DNA of 34,254 nucleotides. It comes from an uncultured Oscillospiraceae bacterium. GTDB taxonomy: Bacteria > Bacillota > Clostridia > Oscillospirales > Oscillospiraceae. Under the pieces are notes generated by a model. It was not told the DNA's origin. It saw only the letters and a program-made list of their open reading frames with translations, and made no database searches. Made by a program: the position numbers and the translations under genes. Below are positions 1 through 7,137 of the stretch, piece after piece. Positions within the stretch are counted from its first letter, which is position 1, and each line of letters starts with the position of its first letter. The stretch spans positions 1 through 34,254 of the forward strand of contig CALWYD010000058.1 of NCBI GenBank assembly GCA_944385675.1, in the 5' to 3' direction.

Positions 1-140
1 GCGTGGAGGCCACTGTTGTGAAGAACGGAAAGGGCAAGAAGATCCGTATCTTCAAGTACACCCCCAAGAAGGGCTACCGGAAGCGTCAGGGCCATCGTCA
101 GCCCTACACCAAGGTGCAGATCGGCGCCATTAAGGCCTGA
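1..140 (+). CDS. rplU: Ribosomal protein L21, C-terminal part
   Basis: This is the 3' end of a gene cut by the window edge; the frame beginning at base 3 encodes a Lys/Arg-rich tail ending in KVQIGAIKA. It contains [17 protein letters not shown], which is the conserved C-terminal signature of bacterial L21 (FKYKxKKxYRRxxGHRQ). L21 is a 50S-subunit protein that binds 23S rRNA. Its stop codon (TGA, 138-140) shares one base with the start codon of prp, so the two are translationally linked, and rpmA follows. The order rplU-prp-rpmA is the standard Firmicutes operon. The N-terminal half and the promoter are outside the window. Confidence 0.95.
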   Translation, partial: VEATVVKNGKGKKIRIFKYTPKKGYRKRQGHRQPYTKVQIGAIKA

Positions 141-469
141 TGACCACTGTAACCTTTCACTCTCAGGGCAGCCGGATTGCAGGTTTTCAGGTTGAGGGCC
201 ACAGCGGCTATGCCCCTGAGGGAGAGGATATCGTCTGCGCCGCGGTTACCAGCGCCGTCCGCCTTGTGGAGTGTGCTGTAAACGACGTACTGGGGCTGGA
301 AGCCTCGGTGAAAGTGCGAGAGAAGGACGCGTTTCTCTCCCTTAAGCTCCCCAACGGCCTGGGGCAGACCAACGAGAGCACATGCCAGACTCTTCTGGCC
401 GCCCTGATGGTTCATTTTGTCCAGCTGGCCGAGGAGTACCCCGACTATATTACCGTCTTGGAGGTGTAA
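140..469 (+). CDS. prp: Ribosomal-processing cysteine protease Prp
   Basis: This 109-residue protein matches the Prp (YsxB, DUF464) family. Prp cleaves the N-terminal extension of ribosomal protein L27 in Firmicutes and related bacteria before L27 enters the ribosome. The catalytic signature is visible: GHSGYA with the conserved His at residue 21, followed by GEDIVCAAV with the nucleophilic Cys at residue 33. The length is typical of the family. The gene is sandwiched between rplU and rpmA, overlaps the rplU stop by one base (TGATG), and ends three bases before the rpmA start. Its substrate motif is present in the next gene, so the pair looks functional. Confidence 0.95.
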   Translation: MTTVTFHSQGSRIAGFQVEGHSGYAPEGEDIVCAAVTSAVRLVECAVNDVLGLEASVKVREKDAFLSLKLPNGLGQTNESTCQTLLAALMVHFVQLAEEYPDYITVLEV

Positions 470-472
470 GTT

Positions 473-763
473 ATGCTGAATATCGGTTTGCAGTTTTTTG
501 CCCACAAAAAAGGCGTGGGTTCCACCCGTAACGGCCGCGATTCCGAGGCCAAGCGCCTGGGCGTGAAGCGGGGCGACGGGCAGTTTGTACTGGCTGGCAA
601 TATCCTGGTCCGTCAGCGCGGCACCCACATCCACCCCGGCGTCAACGTGGGCAAGGGCAGCGACGACACCCTGTTTGCGCTCAAGTCCGGAAAGGTCAAA
701 TTTGAGCGTCTGGGAAAGGATCGCAAGCAGGTTTCTATCGTAGAGATGGAGATTGCCCAGTAA
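473..763 (+). CDS. rpmA: Ribosomal protein L27 with cleavable N-terminal extension
   Basis: This 96-residue protein is L27 of the 50S subunit, whose N-terminus reaches the peptidyl-transferase centre. It begins [14 protein letters not shown]; the mature form seen in other bacteria starts at AHKKG. The nine extra residues ending in LQFF form the Prp recognition motif, with cleavage expected between Phe9 and Ala10. The rest is typical L27 ([17 protein letters not shown], then [14 protein letters not shown]). An independent hairpin terminator lies 12 bases after the stop. Uncleaved L27 is expected to be non-functional, so this gene depends on the upstream prp. Confidence 0.97.
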   Translation: MLNIGLQFFAHKKGVGSTRNGRDSEAKRLGVKRGDGQFVLAGNILVRQRGTHIHPGVNVGKGSDDTLFALKSGKVKFERLGKDRKQVSIVEMEIAQ

Positions 764-774
764 TTTGCTGATAG

Positions 775-815
775 GAAGCCGCAAACGAAGCGCCGTTTGC
801 GGCTTCTATTTTCAT
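775..815 (+). terminator. Rho-independent terminator after rpmA
   Basis: There is a perfect 13-bp stem, GAAGCCGCAAACG (775-787) pairing with CGTTTGCGGCTTC (794-806), around a six-base loop and followed by TATTTTCATT. It sits just after the rpmA stop and closes the rplU-prp-rpmA operon. Confidence 0.85.
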
Positions 816-834
816 TGGAAAGAGGGATACTGAC

Positions 835-1257
835 ATGGAATATCGCAGATTTCCCCAGGGCTTCGTGGTCCGCCTGGATTTGGGGGAAGAAATTGTCTCC
901 TGTCTTGCTCAGTTGACAGCGAAGGAAAATATCCAGCTGGCCAGCGTCTACGGGCTGGGCGCAACCAATGACGCAGTTATTGGCGTTTTTGACAACAGCC
1001 AGCAGAAATATTATCCCTTCCACTACCAGGGAGATTATGAGATTACTGCCCTGGTGGGCAATATTACCCGCAAGGAGGGGGAACCCTATATCCATCTCCA
1101 CATTACCATTGGCAACGCCCTCTTGGATCAGGTTCACGCCGGCCACCTTACCTCCGCCGTGGTAAGCGCCACTGCGGAACTCTTTGTCCATGTCTGGGAC
1201 GGCCAGGTGGGAAGGCGTTTCGACCCTCAGGTTGCTTTAAATGTATTTAAGTTTTAA
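835..1257 (+). CDS. PCC/DUF296 domain protein
   Basis: This 140-residue protein is a single PPC/PCC domain (DUF296). Similar proteins are annotated as DNA-binding because plant AT-hook proteins carry the same domain, but the bacterial function is not established. Family features seen are an early Arg-Leu-Asp/Gly-Glu-Glu strand (residues 13-20), SVYGLGATNDA (about 38-48), and a C-terminal half with clustered histidines (IHLHITIG, then HAGHL) that form a metal-like site in solved homologues. A modest Shine-Dalgarno (AGAGGGA) precedes the ATG. It follows the rpmA terminator and precedes obgE by 21 bases, so the two are likely co-transcribed. I saw no clear promoter in the short gap upstream. Confidence 0.8.
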   Translation: MEYRRFPQGFVVRLDLGEEIVSCLAQLTAKENIQLASVYGLGATNDAVIGVFDNSQQKYYPFHYQGDYEITALVGNITRKEGEPYIHLHITIGNALLDQVHAGHLTSAVVSATAELFVHVWDGQVGRRFDPQVALNVFKF

Positions 1258-1278
1258 GGAATAAGAAGGAGGCCGCCC

Positions 1279-2559
1279 ATGGCATCACCTTTTGTAGACA
1301 TCGCCCGCATCACCGTCCGCTCCGGCAACGGAGGCAATGGCGTGGTGTCCTTCCACCGGGAAAAATACGTGGCTGCAGGCGGCCCTGACGGAGGCGACGG
1401 CGGCCGTGGGGGCAATGTGGTGGTGAAGATCAACGACCATATGTCCACCCTCATGGACTTTCGATATAAACGCAAGTATGTGGCCGCCAACGGGATGGAC
1501 GGGCAGAGCAAGCGCTGCACCGGAAAAGATGGGGAGGATTTGATTCTCCGGGTTCCCCGGGGCACCGTTATTCGGGATGCGGAAACCCGGGAGATCATCA
1601 AGGACATGTCCGACGACGCTCCCTTTATCCTATGCCGGGGAGGACGGGGCGGCTGGGGCAACAAGCACTTTGCCACCCCTACCCGCCAGGTGCCCCGCTT
1701 TGCCAAGGCGGGACTGCCCGGGGAGAGCCGGGACGTTATCCTGGAGCTGAAGCTGCTGGCCGATGTGGGGCTGGTGGGCTTTCCTAACGTGGGCAAGTCC
1801 ACTCTGCTCAGTGTGGTTAGCCGGGCACAGCCCAAAATTGCCAACTACCACTTTACTACCCTCTTTCCCAACCTGGGCGTGGTCTATGTGGAGGAGGGGG
1901 TCTCCTTCGTCATGGCCGATATCCCCGGCATTATTGAAGGGGCGGCAGGGGGGGCCGGCCTTGGCCATGACTTCCTGAGACACATTGACCGCTGCCGCCT
2001 GCTTATCCATGTAGTGGATGTATCAGGCAGCGAGGGCCGGGATCCGGTGGAGGATTTTGAGACCATCAACGCCGAACTGCGGGAGTATTCCCCCGAACTG
2101 GCAGGTCGGAAAATGATCGTGGCAGCTAATAAGGTGGATATCATGACCGACCCCACCCTGCTGGACAAGCTCCGCACCCATGTGGAGGGGCTGGGACTGG
2201 AGCTGTTTGAGATCTCCGCCGCCGCCCACCGGGGCGTAGATGCGCTGGTCAAGAGGGCTGCCCAGGAGCTGCAGCAGCTGCCCCCTGTGGTGGTCTACGA
2301 GCCCACCTATGTGGAGCGTCCCCCCGAGGTGGACACCTCCGGCGAGGTGGATATCCAGCAGTTTGATGACACCTGGGTGGTGGATGCCCCCTGGCTGCAG
2401 CGGCTCATCGCCAACGTTAACTTCTCCGACTATGAGTCCCGCAGCTGGTTTGACCGGATGCTTCGCCAGTCCGGCCTTTTTGACAAGCTGGAGGCTATGG
2501 GCATTCACGATGGGGATATTGTATCTATGTATGACCTGGAGTTTGAGTACCAGAGGTAA
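1279..2559 (+). CDS. obgE: GTPase ObgE/CgtA
   Basis: This 426-residue protein is the essential Obg GTPase, which acts in late 50S subunit assembly and stress control. Three domains are visible: the glycine-rich Obg fold (residues 1-160, with GPDGGDGGRGG and RGGRGGWGN), the G domain with G1 GFPNVGKS at 167-174, switch II DIPGIIEGA and the NKVD specificity motif, and a C-terminal OCT domain (about 355-426, WFDRMLRQSGLFDKLE). The start is set by AAGGAGG six bases upstream of the ATG. Its location near rplU-rpmA is widely conserved. A strong palindromic hairpin follows the stop. Confidence 0.97.
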   Translation: MASPFVDIARITVRSGNGGNGVVSFHREKYVAAGGPDGGDGGRGGNVVVKINDHMSTLMDFRYKRKYVAANGMDGQSKRCTGKDGEDLILRVPRGTVIRDAETREIIKDMSDDAPFILCRGGRGGWGNKHFATPTRQVPRFAKAGLPGESRDVILELKLLADVGLVGFPNVGKSTLLSVVSRAQPKIANYHFTTLFPNLGVVYVEEGVSFVMADIPGIIEGAAGGAGLGHDFLRHIDRCRLLIHVVDVSGSEGRDPVEDFETINAELREYSPELAGRKMIVAANKVDIMTDPTLLDKLRTHVEGLGLELFEISAAAHRGVDALVKRAAQELQQLPPVVVYEPTYVERPPEVDTSGEVDIQQFDDTWVVDAPWLQRLIANVNFSDYESRSWFDRMLRQSGLFDKLEAMGIHDGDIVSMYDLEFEYQR

Positions 2560-2567
2560 GACACAGC

Positions 2568-2603
2568 AAGCCCGCGCGGCCCAAGTTGGGCCGCGCGGGC
2601 TTT
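2568..2603. terminator. Symmetric hairpin terminator between obgE and the Nudix gene
   Basis: A near-perfect palindrome begins AAGCCCGCGCGGCCCAA (2568-2584) and mirrors through 2602, giving a GC-rich stem of about 14 bp with a short loop. The gene to its left runs rightward and the gene to its right (stop at 2622) runs leftward, so it probably ends both transcripts. The T-run is short on both sides. Confidence 0.7.
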
Positions 2604-2621
2604 CCACATTACCTGGATATC

Positions 2622-3278
2622 TCAAATCTGGGCCTCCCCCCTGCTTTCCCCCATCTGCTTCAGAAGGGCGGCCACATGGCGGGTAATCCGTCCCGTCAGT
2701 CCCCAGATAGCGTGTCCCTGCCAGGGATAAACAGGCACATTTTCTTCCCCAGGCTGCCAGCGGTAATCCCGCGGAATTCCAATCAGCTCATAGGGGAACT
2801 CCTCTCCTGTCTGTGGGATGAGCCGGTAGGTATACTCCAGGGGCTCCTCTTCCAACAGGTGGTGTACCGGCATGAAAAAGGTCTCCTCTACCTCCCCCGG
2901 GTTCAAGGCCATGGACTCCAGGGCCCGGGCATCCGCCAGTGCTAAAACAGGGTACATAATAAAATTGGCCCGGTGGGCGATAAAGTCCAGCCGCCCCAAA
3001 ATCCGCACCGCCGAAGGGGGGATGGACAGCTCCTCCTCTGTCTCCCGCAGGGCGCACTCCTCCGGGCTCTCCCCCTCCTCCATCCGCCCACCTGGGAAGC
3101 AGACCTCCCCCGGCTGGCGGCGCATGGTGCGGGACCGCACCTCATAGAGTAGATACCAGCCGTCCTCCCGCTCCACCAGGGGCACCAGCACCGCATACCT
3201 GCCCGTGGCGTCCATTAGATTCGGCTCTCGCCCCTCCAGAAGGCGGGCCAGCCCCCCTGCCATATCCCGATGTTCCAT
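2622..3278 (-). CDS. Nudix hydrolase, CoA pyrophosphatase (NudL) type
   Basis: This protein of about 218 residues is a Nudix hydrolase. The Nudix box starts at Gly64 (GRMEEGE) and continues through RETEEEL near 78-84; the usual Gly after EE-x is Ser here. Just before it, RSRTMRRQPGEVCFPGG matches the extended motif of the CoA/acyl-CoA pyrophosphatase subfamily (YeaB/NudL), so the likely reaction is hydrolysis of CoA to 3',5'-ADP and phosphopantetheine. The start was moved to the ATG at 3278 because AGGAGG lies five bases upstream; a start eight codons earlier has no ribosome-binding site. It follows argS on the same strand across a hairpin, with no room for a separate promoter between hairpin and start. 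Confidence 0.85.
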   Translation of the reverse strand: MEHRDMAGGLARLLEGREPNLMDATGRYAVLVPLVEREDGWYLLYEVRSRTMRRQPGEVCFPGGRMEEGESPEECALRETEEELSIPPSAVRILGRLDFIAHRANFIMYPVLALADARALESMALNPGEVEETFFMPVHHLLEEEPLEYTYRLIPQTGEEFPYELIGIPRDYRWQPGEENVPVYPWQGHAIWGLTGRITRHVAALLKQMGESRGEAQI

Positions 3279-3294
3279 ATTGCTCCTCCTGAAG

Positions 3295-3326
3295 AAAAGC
3301 ACGCCCCTTTGCCGGGGCGTGCTTTT
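3295..3326 (-). terminator. Hairpin terminator/attenuator between argS and the Nudix gene
   Basis: The stem is 13 bp (AAAAGCACGCCCC, 3295-3307, against 3314-3326) with a six-base loop. On the minus strand it begins a few bases after the argS stop and is followed by TTTTCTTC and then immediately by the Nudix ribosome-binding site. It is probably a partial terminator that sets lower downstream expression. Confidence 0.75.
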
Positions 3327-3330
3327 CCTT

Positions 3331-5079
3331 TTACATTTTCTCCGGGGCGGACACGCCCAGAAGGCCCAGGCCGTTGGCCAGGACGGCGCGCACTGTGTCA
3401 GCCAGCTTCAGCCGGGCAGCCAGCACGCTACGCTCTTCGCCCTTGATGCGGCAGGAATTGTAGAACCTGTGGAAATCCCCCGCCAAGGCCACTAGATAGC
3501 GGTTGATGCGGCTGGGGTCAAAGTCCCGGGCAGCCAGGTGCAGCTCCTCAGGGAACTGGGCCAGCGCCTTCATCAGGGCCAACTCCTCTGCTGTGGTCAT
3601 GAGGGCTGTGTCCACATCTTCGGCTTTCGGCACCTTCTCCCCCTCCTCCCCCAGACGGGTAACCAGGGAGCAGATGCGGGCATGGGCGTACTGAACATAG
3701 TAGACTGGGTTCTCACTGTCCTGGCGTACCGCCAAATCCAAATCAAAATCCAGGGGGGTGGTGGCAGCCCGGGAATTGAAGAAATACCGGGCCGCGTCCA
3801 CGTTAATCTCATCCAGCAGATCGTGTAGGGCAATGGCCTTCCCCGAGCGCTTCGACATGCGCACAGGTTTACCGTCTTGCATCAGGTTCACCAACTGCAT
3901 GAGCACCACCACCAGCCGGTGAGAGCCATCCAGCCCCAGGGCGTCCAGGGCAGCCTGGAGCCGGGCCACATGGCCGTGGTGGTCGGCTCCCCAGATATTC
4001 ACAGCCAGATCAAAGCCCCGCACCTCCAGCTTGTTGCGGTGGTAGGCGATATCGGCGGCAAAGTAGGTGTAAAAGCCGTTGGCCCGGCGCAGTACGTCGT
4101 CCTTCAGATCCAGCTTATCTACCTGCTCCTGACTCTTACCCTCCCGGAGAAATTTCTCCTGGAGCAACCGGGTGGTGTTCAGCCACAGAGCCCCGTCCTT
4201 CTCATAGGTCCAGCCCCTCTGGGTGAGCAGGGCCACGGTTTGGGCCACATAGCCGCTCTCATGGAGGGAAGACTCAAAGAACCACTGGTCGTACTCGATG
4301 CCGTAGCGCTTCAGGTCGCTTTTCATGTTGGGGATATTGACGGACAGGCCGTACTGGGCCAGCTTCTCCAGCCGCTCCTCCTCAGGCAGGTCCTTCCAGC
4401 TGTCTCCGTAGGCGTCGTAAATAGCCCCGGCCAGGGCCTTGATGTCGTCCCCGTGGTAGCCCTCCTCCGGGAAGGGGAAGTTGTCCTCTCCCAGGATAAG
4501 CTGCATGTACCGGGCGTTGATGGACACCGCAAATTTGTGAATCTGATTGCCCGCGTCATTGACGTAGAACTCCTTCCAGGTGTCCCAGCCATCCCGCTTC
4601 AGGACGTTGGCCAGAGTGTCCCCCAGCACGCCTCCCCGGGCGTTGCCCATATGCATGGGTCCGGTGGGATTGGCGGAGACAAACTCCACCATCACACGCT
4701 GGCCATGTCCTTCATCGCTGCGGCCATATTGTCCGCCTTCCCTTTCCACAACGGAGAGCACCTCCCCAAACCACCTGGGGCCAAGAGTGAAATTCAGGAA
4801 ACCGGGGCCGGCGATCTCCACCTTTTGAAAGTAACTGCCCTCCAGCTCCAGATGCTCCACAATGATCTGGGCAATAGCCCGGGGGGCCATATGCAGGGCC
4901 TTGGCTCCCGCCATTGCGAAGGAGGATGCATAGTCCCCGTGGGCGGTGTCCTTTGGGATCTCAATGGTGGCATTCACTTGGACGCCGGCGGGCAGAAGGC
5001 CGGCGGCAGCGGCCTTCTCATAGGCCTGCTGGGTCAATTGGGCCACCTGTTGGCGGGCAGCCTTTATCATATTTGACAC
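3331..5079 (-). CDS. argS: Arginyl-tRNA synthetase
   Basis: This is class I arginyl-tRNA synthetase (about 582 residues), which charges tRNA(Arg) in the cytoplasm. The N-terminal additional domain is followed by the HIGH-type motif SANPTGPMHMGNARGG, then the catalytic core, a KMSKS-like loop VRMSKRSGKAI, and the alpha-helical anticodon-binding domain ending FYNSCRIKGEE. The exact start is uncertain: a GTG at 5079 has AAAGGTG eight bases upstream and is preferred; a GTG at 5088 and an ATG at 5070 are alternatives in frame. It lies 34 bases after a DUF1934 gene, the same pairing as argS-ywiB in Bacillus subtilis. No T-box is visible upstream. Confidence 0.95.
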   Translation of the reverse strand: MSNMIKAARQQVAQLTQQAYEKAAAAGLLPAGVQVNATIEIPKDTAHGDYASSFAMAGAKALHMAPRAIAQIIVEHLELEGSYFQKVEIAGPGFLNFTLGPRWFGEVLSVVEREGGQYGRSDEGHGQRVMVEFVSANPTGPMHMGNARGGVLGDTLANVLKRDGWDTWKEFYVNDAGNQIHKFAVSINARYMQLILGEDNFPFPEEGYHGDDIKALAGAIYDAYGDSWKDLPEEERLEKLAQYGLSVNIPNMKSDLKRYGIEYDQWFFESSLHESGYVAQTVALLTQRGWTYEKDGALWLNTTRLLQEKFLREGKSQEQVDKLDLKDDVLRRANGFYTYFAADIAYHRNKLEVRGFDLAVNIWGADHHGHVARLQAALDALGLDGSHRLVVVLMQLVNLMQDGKPVRMSKRSGKAIALHDLLDEINVDAARYFFNSRAATTPLDFDLDLAVRQDSENPVYYVQYAHARICSLVTRLGEEGEKVPKAEDVDTALMTTAEELALMKALAQFPEELHLAARDFDPSRINRYLVALAGDFHRFYNSCRIKGEERSVLAARLKLADTVRAVLANGLGLLGVSAPEKM

Positions 5080-5113
5080 TGCAATCACACCTTTATTTCT
5101 TTGCTTTTCCCTA

Positions 5114-5557
5114 TTACTGCTTTAGGCTCACACCCTGAGCCTCTTTTACTTTGATTTGAAAAATGTTTCTTCCGGCAATGGCATGGTCGATTTCAATGGC
5201 GTAATCGATCTCAATGTCCCCGCCCTGGTCGCTGAGCTGCGCCAATAAGCGGCGTGTATTCACCCCAATGGCCATGGCGCCATATGGTGTATTATACATA
5301 GAGAGATGCCGGCGTCCCTCCTGGAAGACCATCTGGGCGTTGACCTCTCCCACCCGCATCAGAGTGACTTGCTCCCCTTCCACCTGAATGGTGGTAAGGG
5401 TGCCTTCCAGTCCAGTCAGCTCGCTCTCCTGATACGACAGGGTATAGCCTCCCTCGTCCCGGATCAGACGTCCCTCTGTCACCAGTTCAATGGTATCTGT
5501 CTCAGCGCCCTCATATTCCTGCATCCCCTTGATGGAGATAACCACATCCTTTTCCAT
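5114..5557 (-). CDS. DUF1934 (YwiB-like) beta-barrel protein
   Basis: This 147-residue protein belongs to the DUF1934/YwiB family, which has a lipocalin-like beta-barrel fold and no proven activity. Family features are the opening MEKDVVISIKGMQ, an ELVTEG strand, LSYQESELTGLEGT and a C-terminal pattern of short beta strands (DIEIDYAIEID). It is encoded directly upstream of argS, as in B. subtilis. The start was chosen at 5557 because TTGGAGG lies just upstream; an earlier in-frame ATG at 5620 would overlap the promoter -10 element. A TTTACA-N17-TATAAT promoter is found 55 bases upstream and should drive this gene and argS. Confidence 0.85.
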   Translation of the reverse strand: MEKDVVISIKGMQEYEGAETDTIELVTEGRLIRDEGGYTLSYQESELTGLEGTLTTIQVEGEQVTLMRVGEVNAQMVFQEGRRHLSMYNTPYGAMAIGVNTRRLLAQLSDQGGDIEIDYAIEIDHAIAGRNIFQIKVKEAQGVSLKQ

Positions 5558-5611
5558 TGTGTGCCTCCAAACGGCTGCGGATTCCCTCCGGACAAACCGG
5601 CGGGTGGAGGT

Positions 5612-5640
5612 ATTATACACGCTTTCCCTCCACCTGTAAA
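5612..5640 (-). promoter_or_regulatory. Sigma-A promoter for the DUF1934-argS operon
   Basis: On the minus strand TTTACA (5640-5635) is separated by 17 bases from TATAAT (5617-5612). It points at the DUF1934 gene and leaves a leader of about 50 bases. Confidence 0.8.
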
Positions 5641-5756
5641 GGGATGAACAGCCTATTGCTGCCCCTGCCGTGCAACCTTGTTCATTTTACGTGACTTCCG
5701 CCGGAAATACAAGGAGAAATTTCCTTTTCCCTACGGTCTTTCCATCCCTTCCCCAT

Positions 5757-5784
5757 TTGACAAATCCCGCGGGCCGACTATAAT
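5757..5784 (+). promoter_or_regulatory. Near-perfect sigma-A promoter for the 5829 gene
   Basis: TTGACA (5757-5762) is followed after 16 bases by TATAAT (5779-5784). Both hexamers match the consensus exactly. The predicted leader is about 40 bases and ends in the ribosome-binding site GAGAGGAGG of the next gene. Confidence 0.88.
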
Positions 5785-5828
5785 ATGTAATACGCAACCC
5801 CTTCCGTTCCAGAGAGGAGGTCCCACTT

Positions 5829-6245
5829 ATGAATCTGGAATTGAATAAAAAACAGTTTCGCCGTCTTCTGGATCTGGTCTATATTGGAAACTGGATTTTG
5901 AATTCTACCCGAGGGGAACAGCGCTTTTCTGACTACGATGAGGTGGAAAGCCTGCTCTTCGGCCGGGCAGCGGCAGAGGGCATGCCCTCTTTGGCCGAGC
6001 TGTACCAGGGGGAAATTGTCCCCTCCCGGGCCTTTGTGGAGGGCGGCATTCACGAGGCCATTATGGAATACGAAAACAATGTCTTTTTTGATATCTTGGC
6101 GGAGGATTTAGCCCGCCGGGATATGGATGACGTGCCCATTGACGAGAGCAACTACGACGAACTGGCCAGCCGGATAGACGCCTATATTTCTGAGTTCGAG
6201 GAGCACGGTACTGACAACATCCTAGTGGACATTGACACTCCATGA
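5829..6245 (+). CDS. Hypothetical 138-residue acidic protein
   Basis: I do not recognise this family. The protein is soluble-looking, acidic, with no signal peptide or membrane segment. It has a basic-aromatic start (NKKQFRRLLDLVYIGNWILN), a middle section with alternating helices, and an acidic C-terminus with SRIDAYISEFEEHGTDN. Coding character is good: a strong Shine-Dalgarno (GAGGAGG) eight bases before the ATG, codon usage like its neighbours, and its own promoter and terminator make it a monocistronic gene. The two hexamers of the promoter are exact consensus, so it may be well expressed. Function unknown; no gene neighbour explains it. Confidence 0.8.
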   Translation: MNLELNKKQFRRLLDLVYIGNWILNSTRGEQRFSDYDEVESLLFGRAAAEGMPSLAELYQGEIVPSRAFVEGGIHEAIMEYENNVFFDILAEDLARRDMDDVPIDESNYDELASRIDAYISEFEEHGTDNILVDIDTP

Positions 6246-6260
6246 CCCATATCATACAGT

Positions 6261-6290
6261 GAGGGCCCCCGCATTGCGGGGGCCCTCTTT
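6261..6290 (+). terminator. Terminator after the 5829 gene
   Basis: There is a 12-bp perfect stem, GAGGGCCCCCGC (6261-6272) with GCGGGGGCCCTC (6276-6287), followed by TTTCTTATCC. It lies between convergent genes and also abuts the stop of the znuB-like gene at 6292, so it may serve both strands. Confidence 0.85.
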
Positions 6291-6291
6291 C

Positions 6292-7137
6292 TTATCCTTT
6301 TTTCCGAAACAGGAAAGACAAAAAGAACCAAACCGCCAAGTACAAAGTGATGGCCGAACCTGCGGAGGCGTCGATGTAGTAAGAGGTCATCAGTCCGGCA
6401 AACCCTGCCACTACCGCCCCCACAAAAGAAATGAGGTGATATTGAGTCATATTTCTGGCTACATTCCGGGCCGCGGCTGCAGGCAATACCAGGAGAGAAT
6501 TGATAACCAGCAGCCCCACCCAGGTCATGGACAAAGTAACCACCACAGCCACAGCCACAGAGAACATGGCCTCCTGCCAGAATACCTGTATCCCACGGCT
6601 GTCCGCCAGGGCGGGGTGCACGGCAGAGAGCATCAGCTGGTTGAAGGACAAGCACCACAACACTACCGCCAAAAACAGGATTACTGCCAACAGCCCAATT
6701 TTCCCCGGTTCCACAGACAGAATATCGCCGATGAGCAGGTTGTTGAATTTAGTAAAAGAACGCCCACCCAGGGTGGATAGGAAAATGCCCAGAGCCACGG
6801 CAGTGGAGGAAAATACGCCAATCACTGTATCACTGGCCAGATGGGTGCGCCGGCGCACCAGGTTGAAAAGCAGGGCAAAGAAAATGGAAAATATTACAGC
6901 CGCCCAGGTGGGTTCGGAAAAGCCACAGATAGCTCCAATGGCCATGCCCGTAAAAGCAGAGTGCCCCAGAGCATCAGAGAAGAAGGACATTCGGCTGTGC
7001 ACCACCATGGTGGACAGGATCCCGAACAGGGGCGAAATGACCAGCACTGCCAACAGTGCATTCTTCATAAAGTACATTCCACCCGGCTCCGCCCACTCAA
7101 AGGGCAGCAGTTCTACAAGGGAATACCAAAGCTCCAT
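6292..7137 (-). CDS. znuB: Zn/Mn ABC transporter permease (ZnuB type)
   Basis: This 281-residue integral membrane protein is an ABC-3 family permease, the channel part of zinc or manganese importers. It shows about eight hydrophobic segments and the conserved stretch SFFSDALGHSAFTGMAIGA (about 51-69), followed by the metal-family motif DTVIGVFSSTAVALGIFL. Its ATG overlaps the stop of the ATPase gene by one base (TGATG), indicating translational coupling. It is the last gene of the znuA-znuC-znuB operon. Zinc is favoured over manganese because the partner binding protein has a His-rich loop. Confidence 0.88.
   Translation of the reverse strand: MELWYSLVELLPFEWAEPGGMYFMKNALLAVLVISPLFGILSTMVVHSRMSFFSDALGHSAFTGMAIGAICGFSEPTWAAVIFSIFFALLFNLVRRRTHLASDTVIGVFSSTAVALGIFLSTLGGRSFTKFNNLLIGDILSVEPGKIGLLAVILFLAVVLWCLSFNQLMLSAVHPALADSRGIQVFWQEAMFSVAVAVVVTLSMTWVGLLVINSLLVLPAAAARNVARNMTQYHLISFVGAVVAGFAGLMTSYYIDASAGSAITLYLAVWFFLSFLFRKKG

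Noticed and set aside
3877-5076. 399-residue open frame on the plus strand
   Set aside because: It is the mirror of argS; its content of His, Leu and Gly and lack of signals mark it as a shadow of GC-rich codons.
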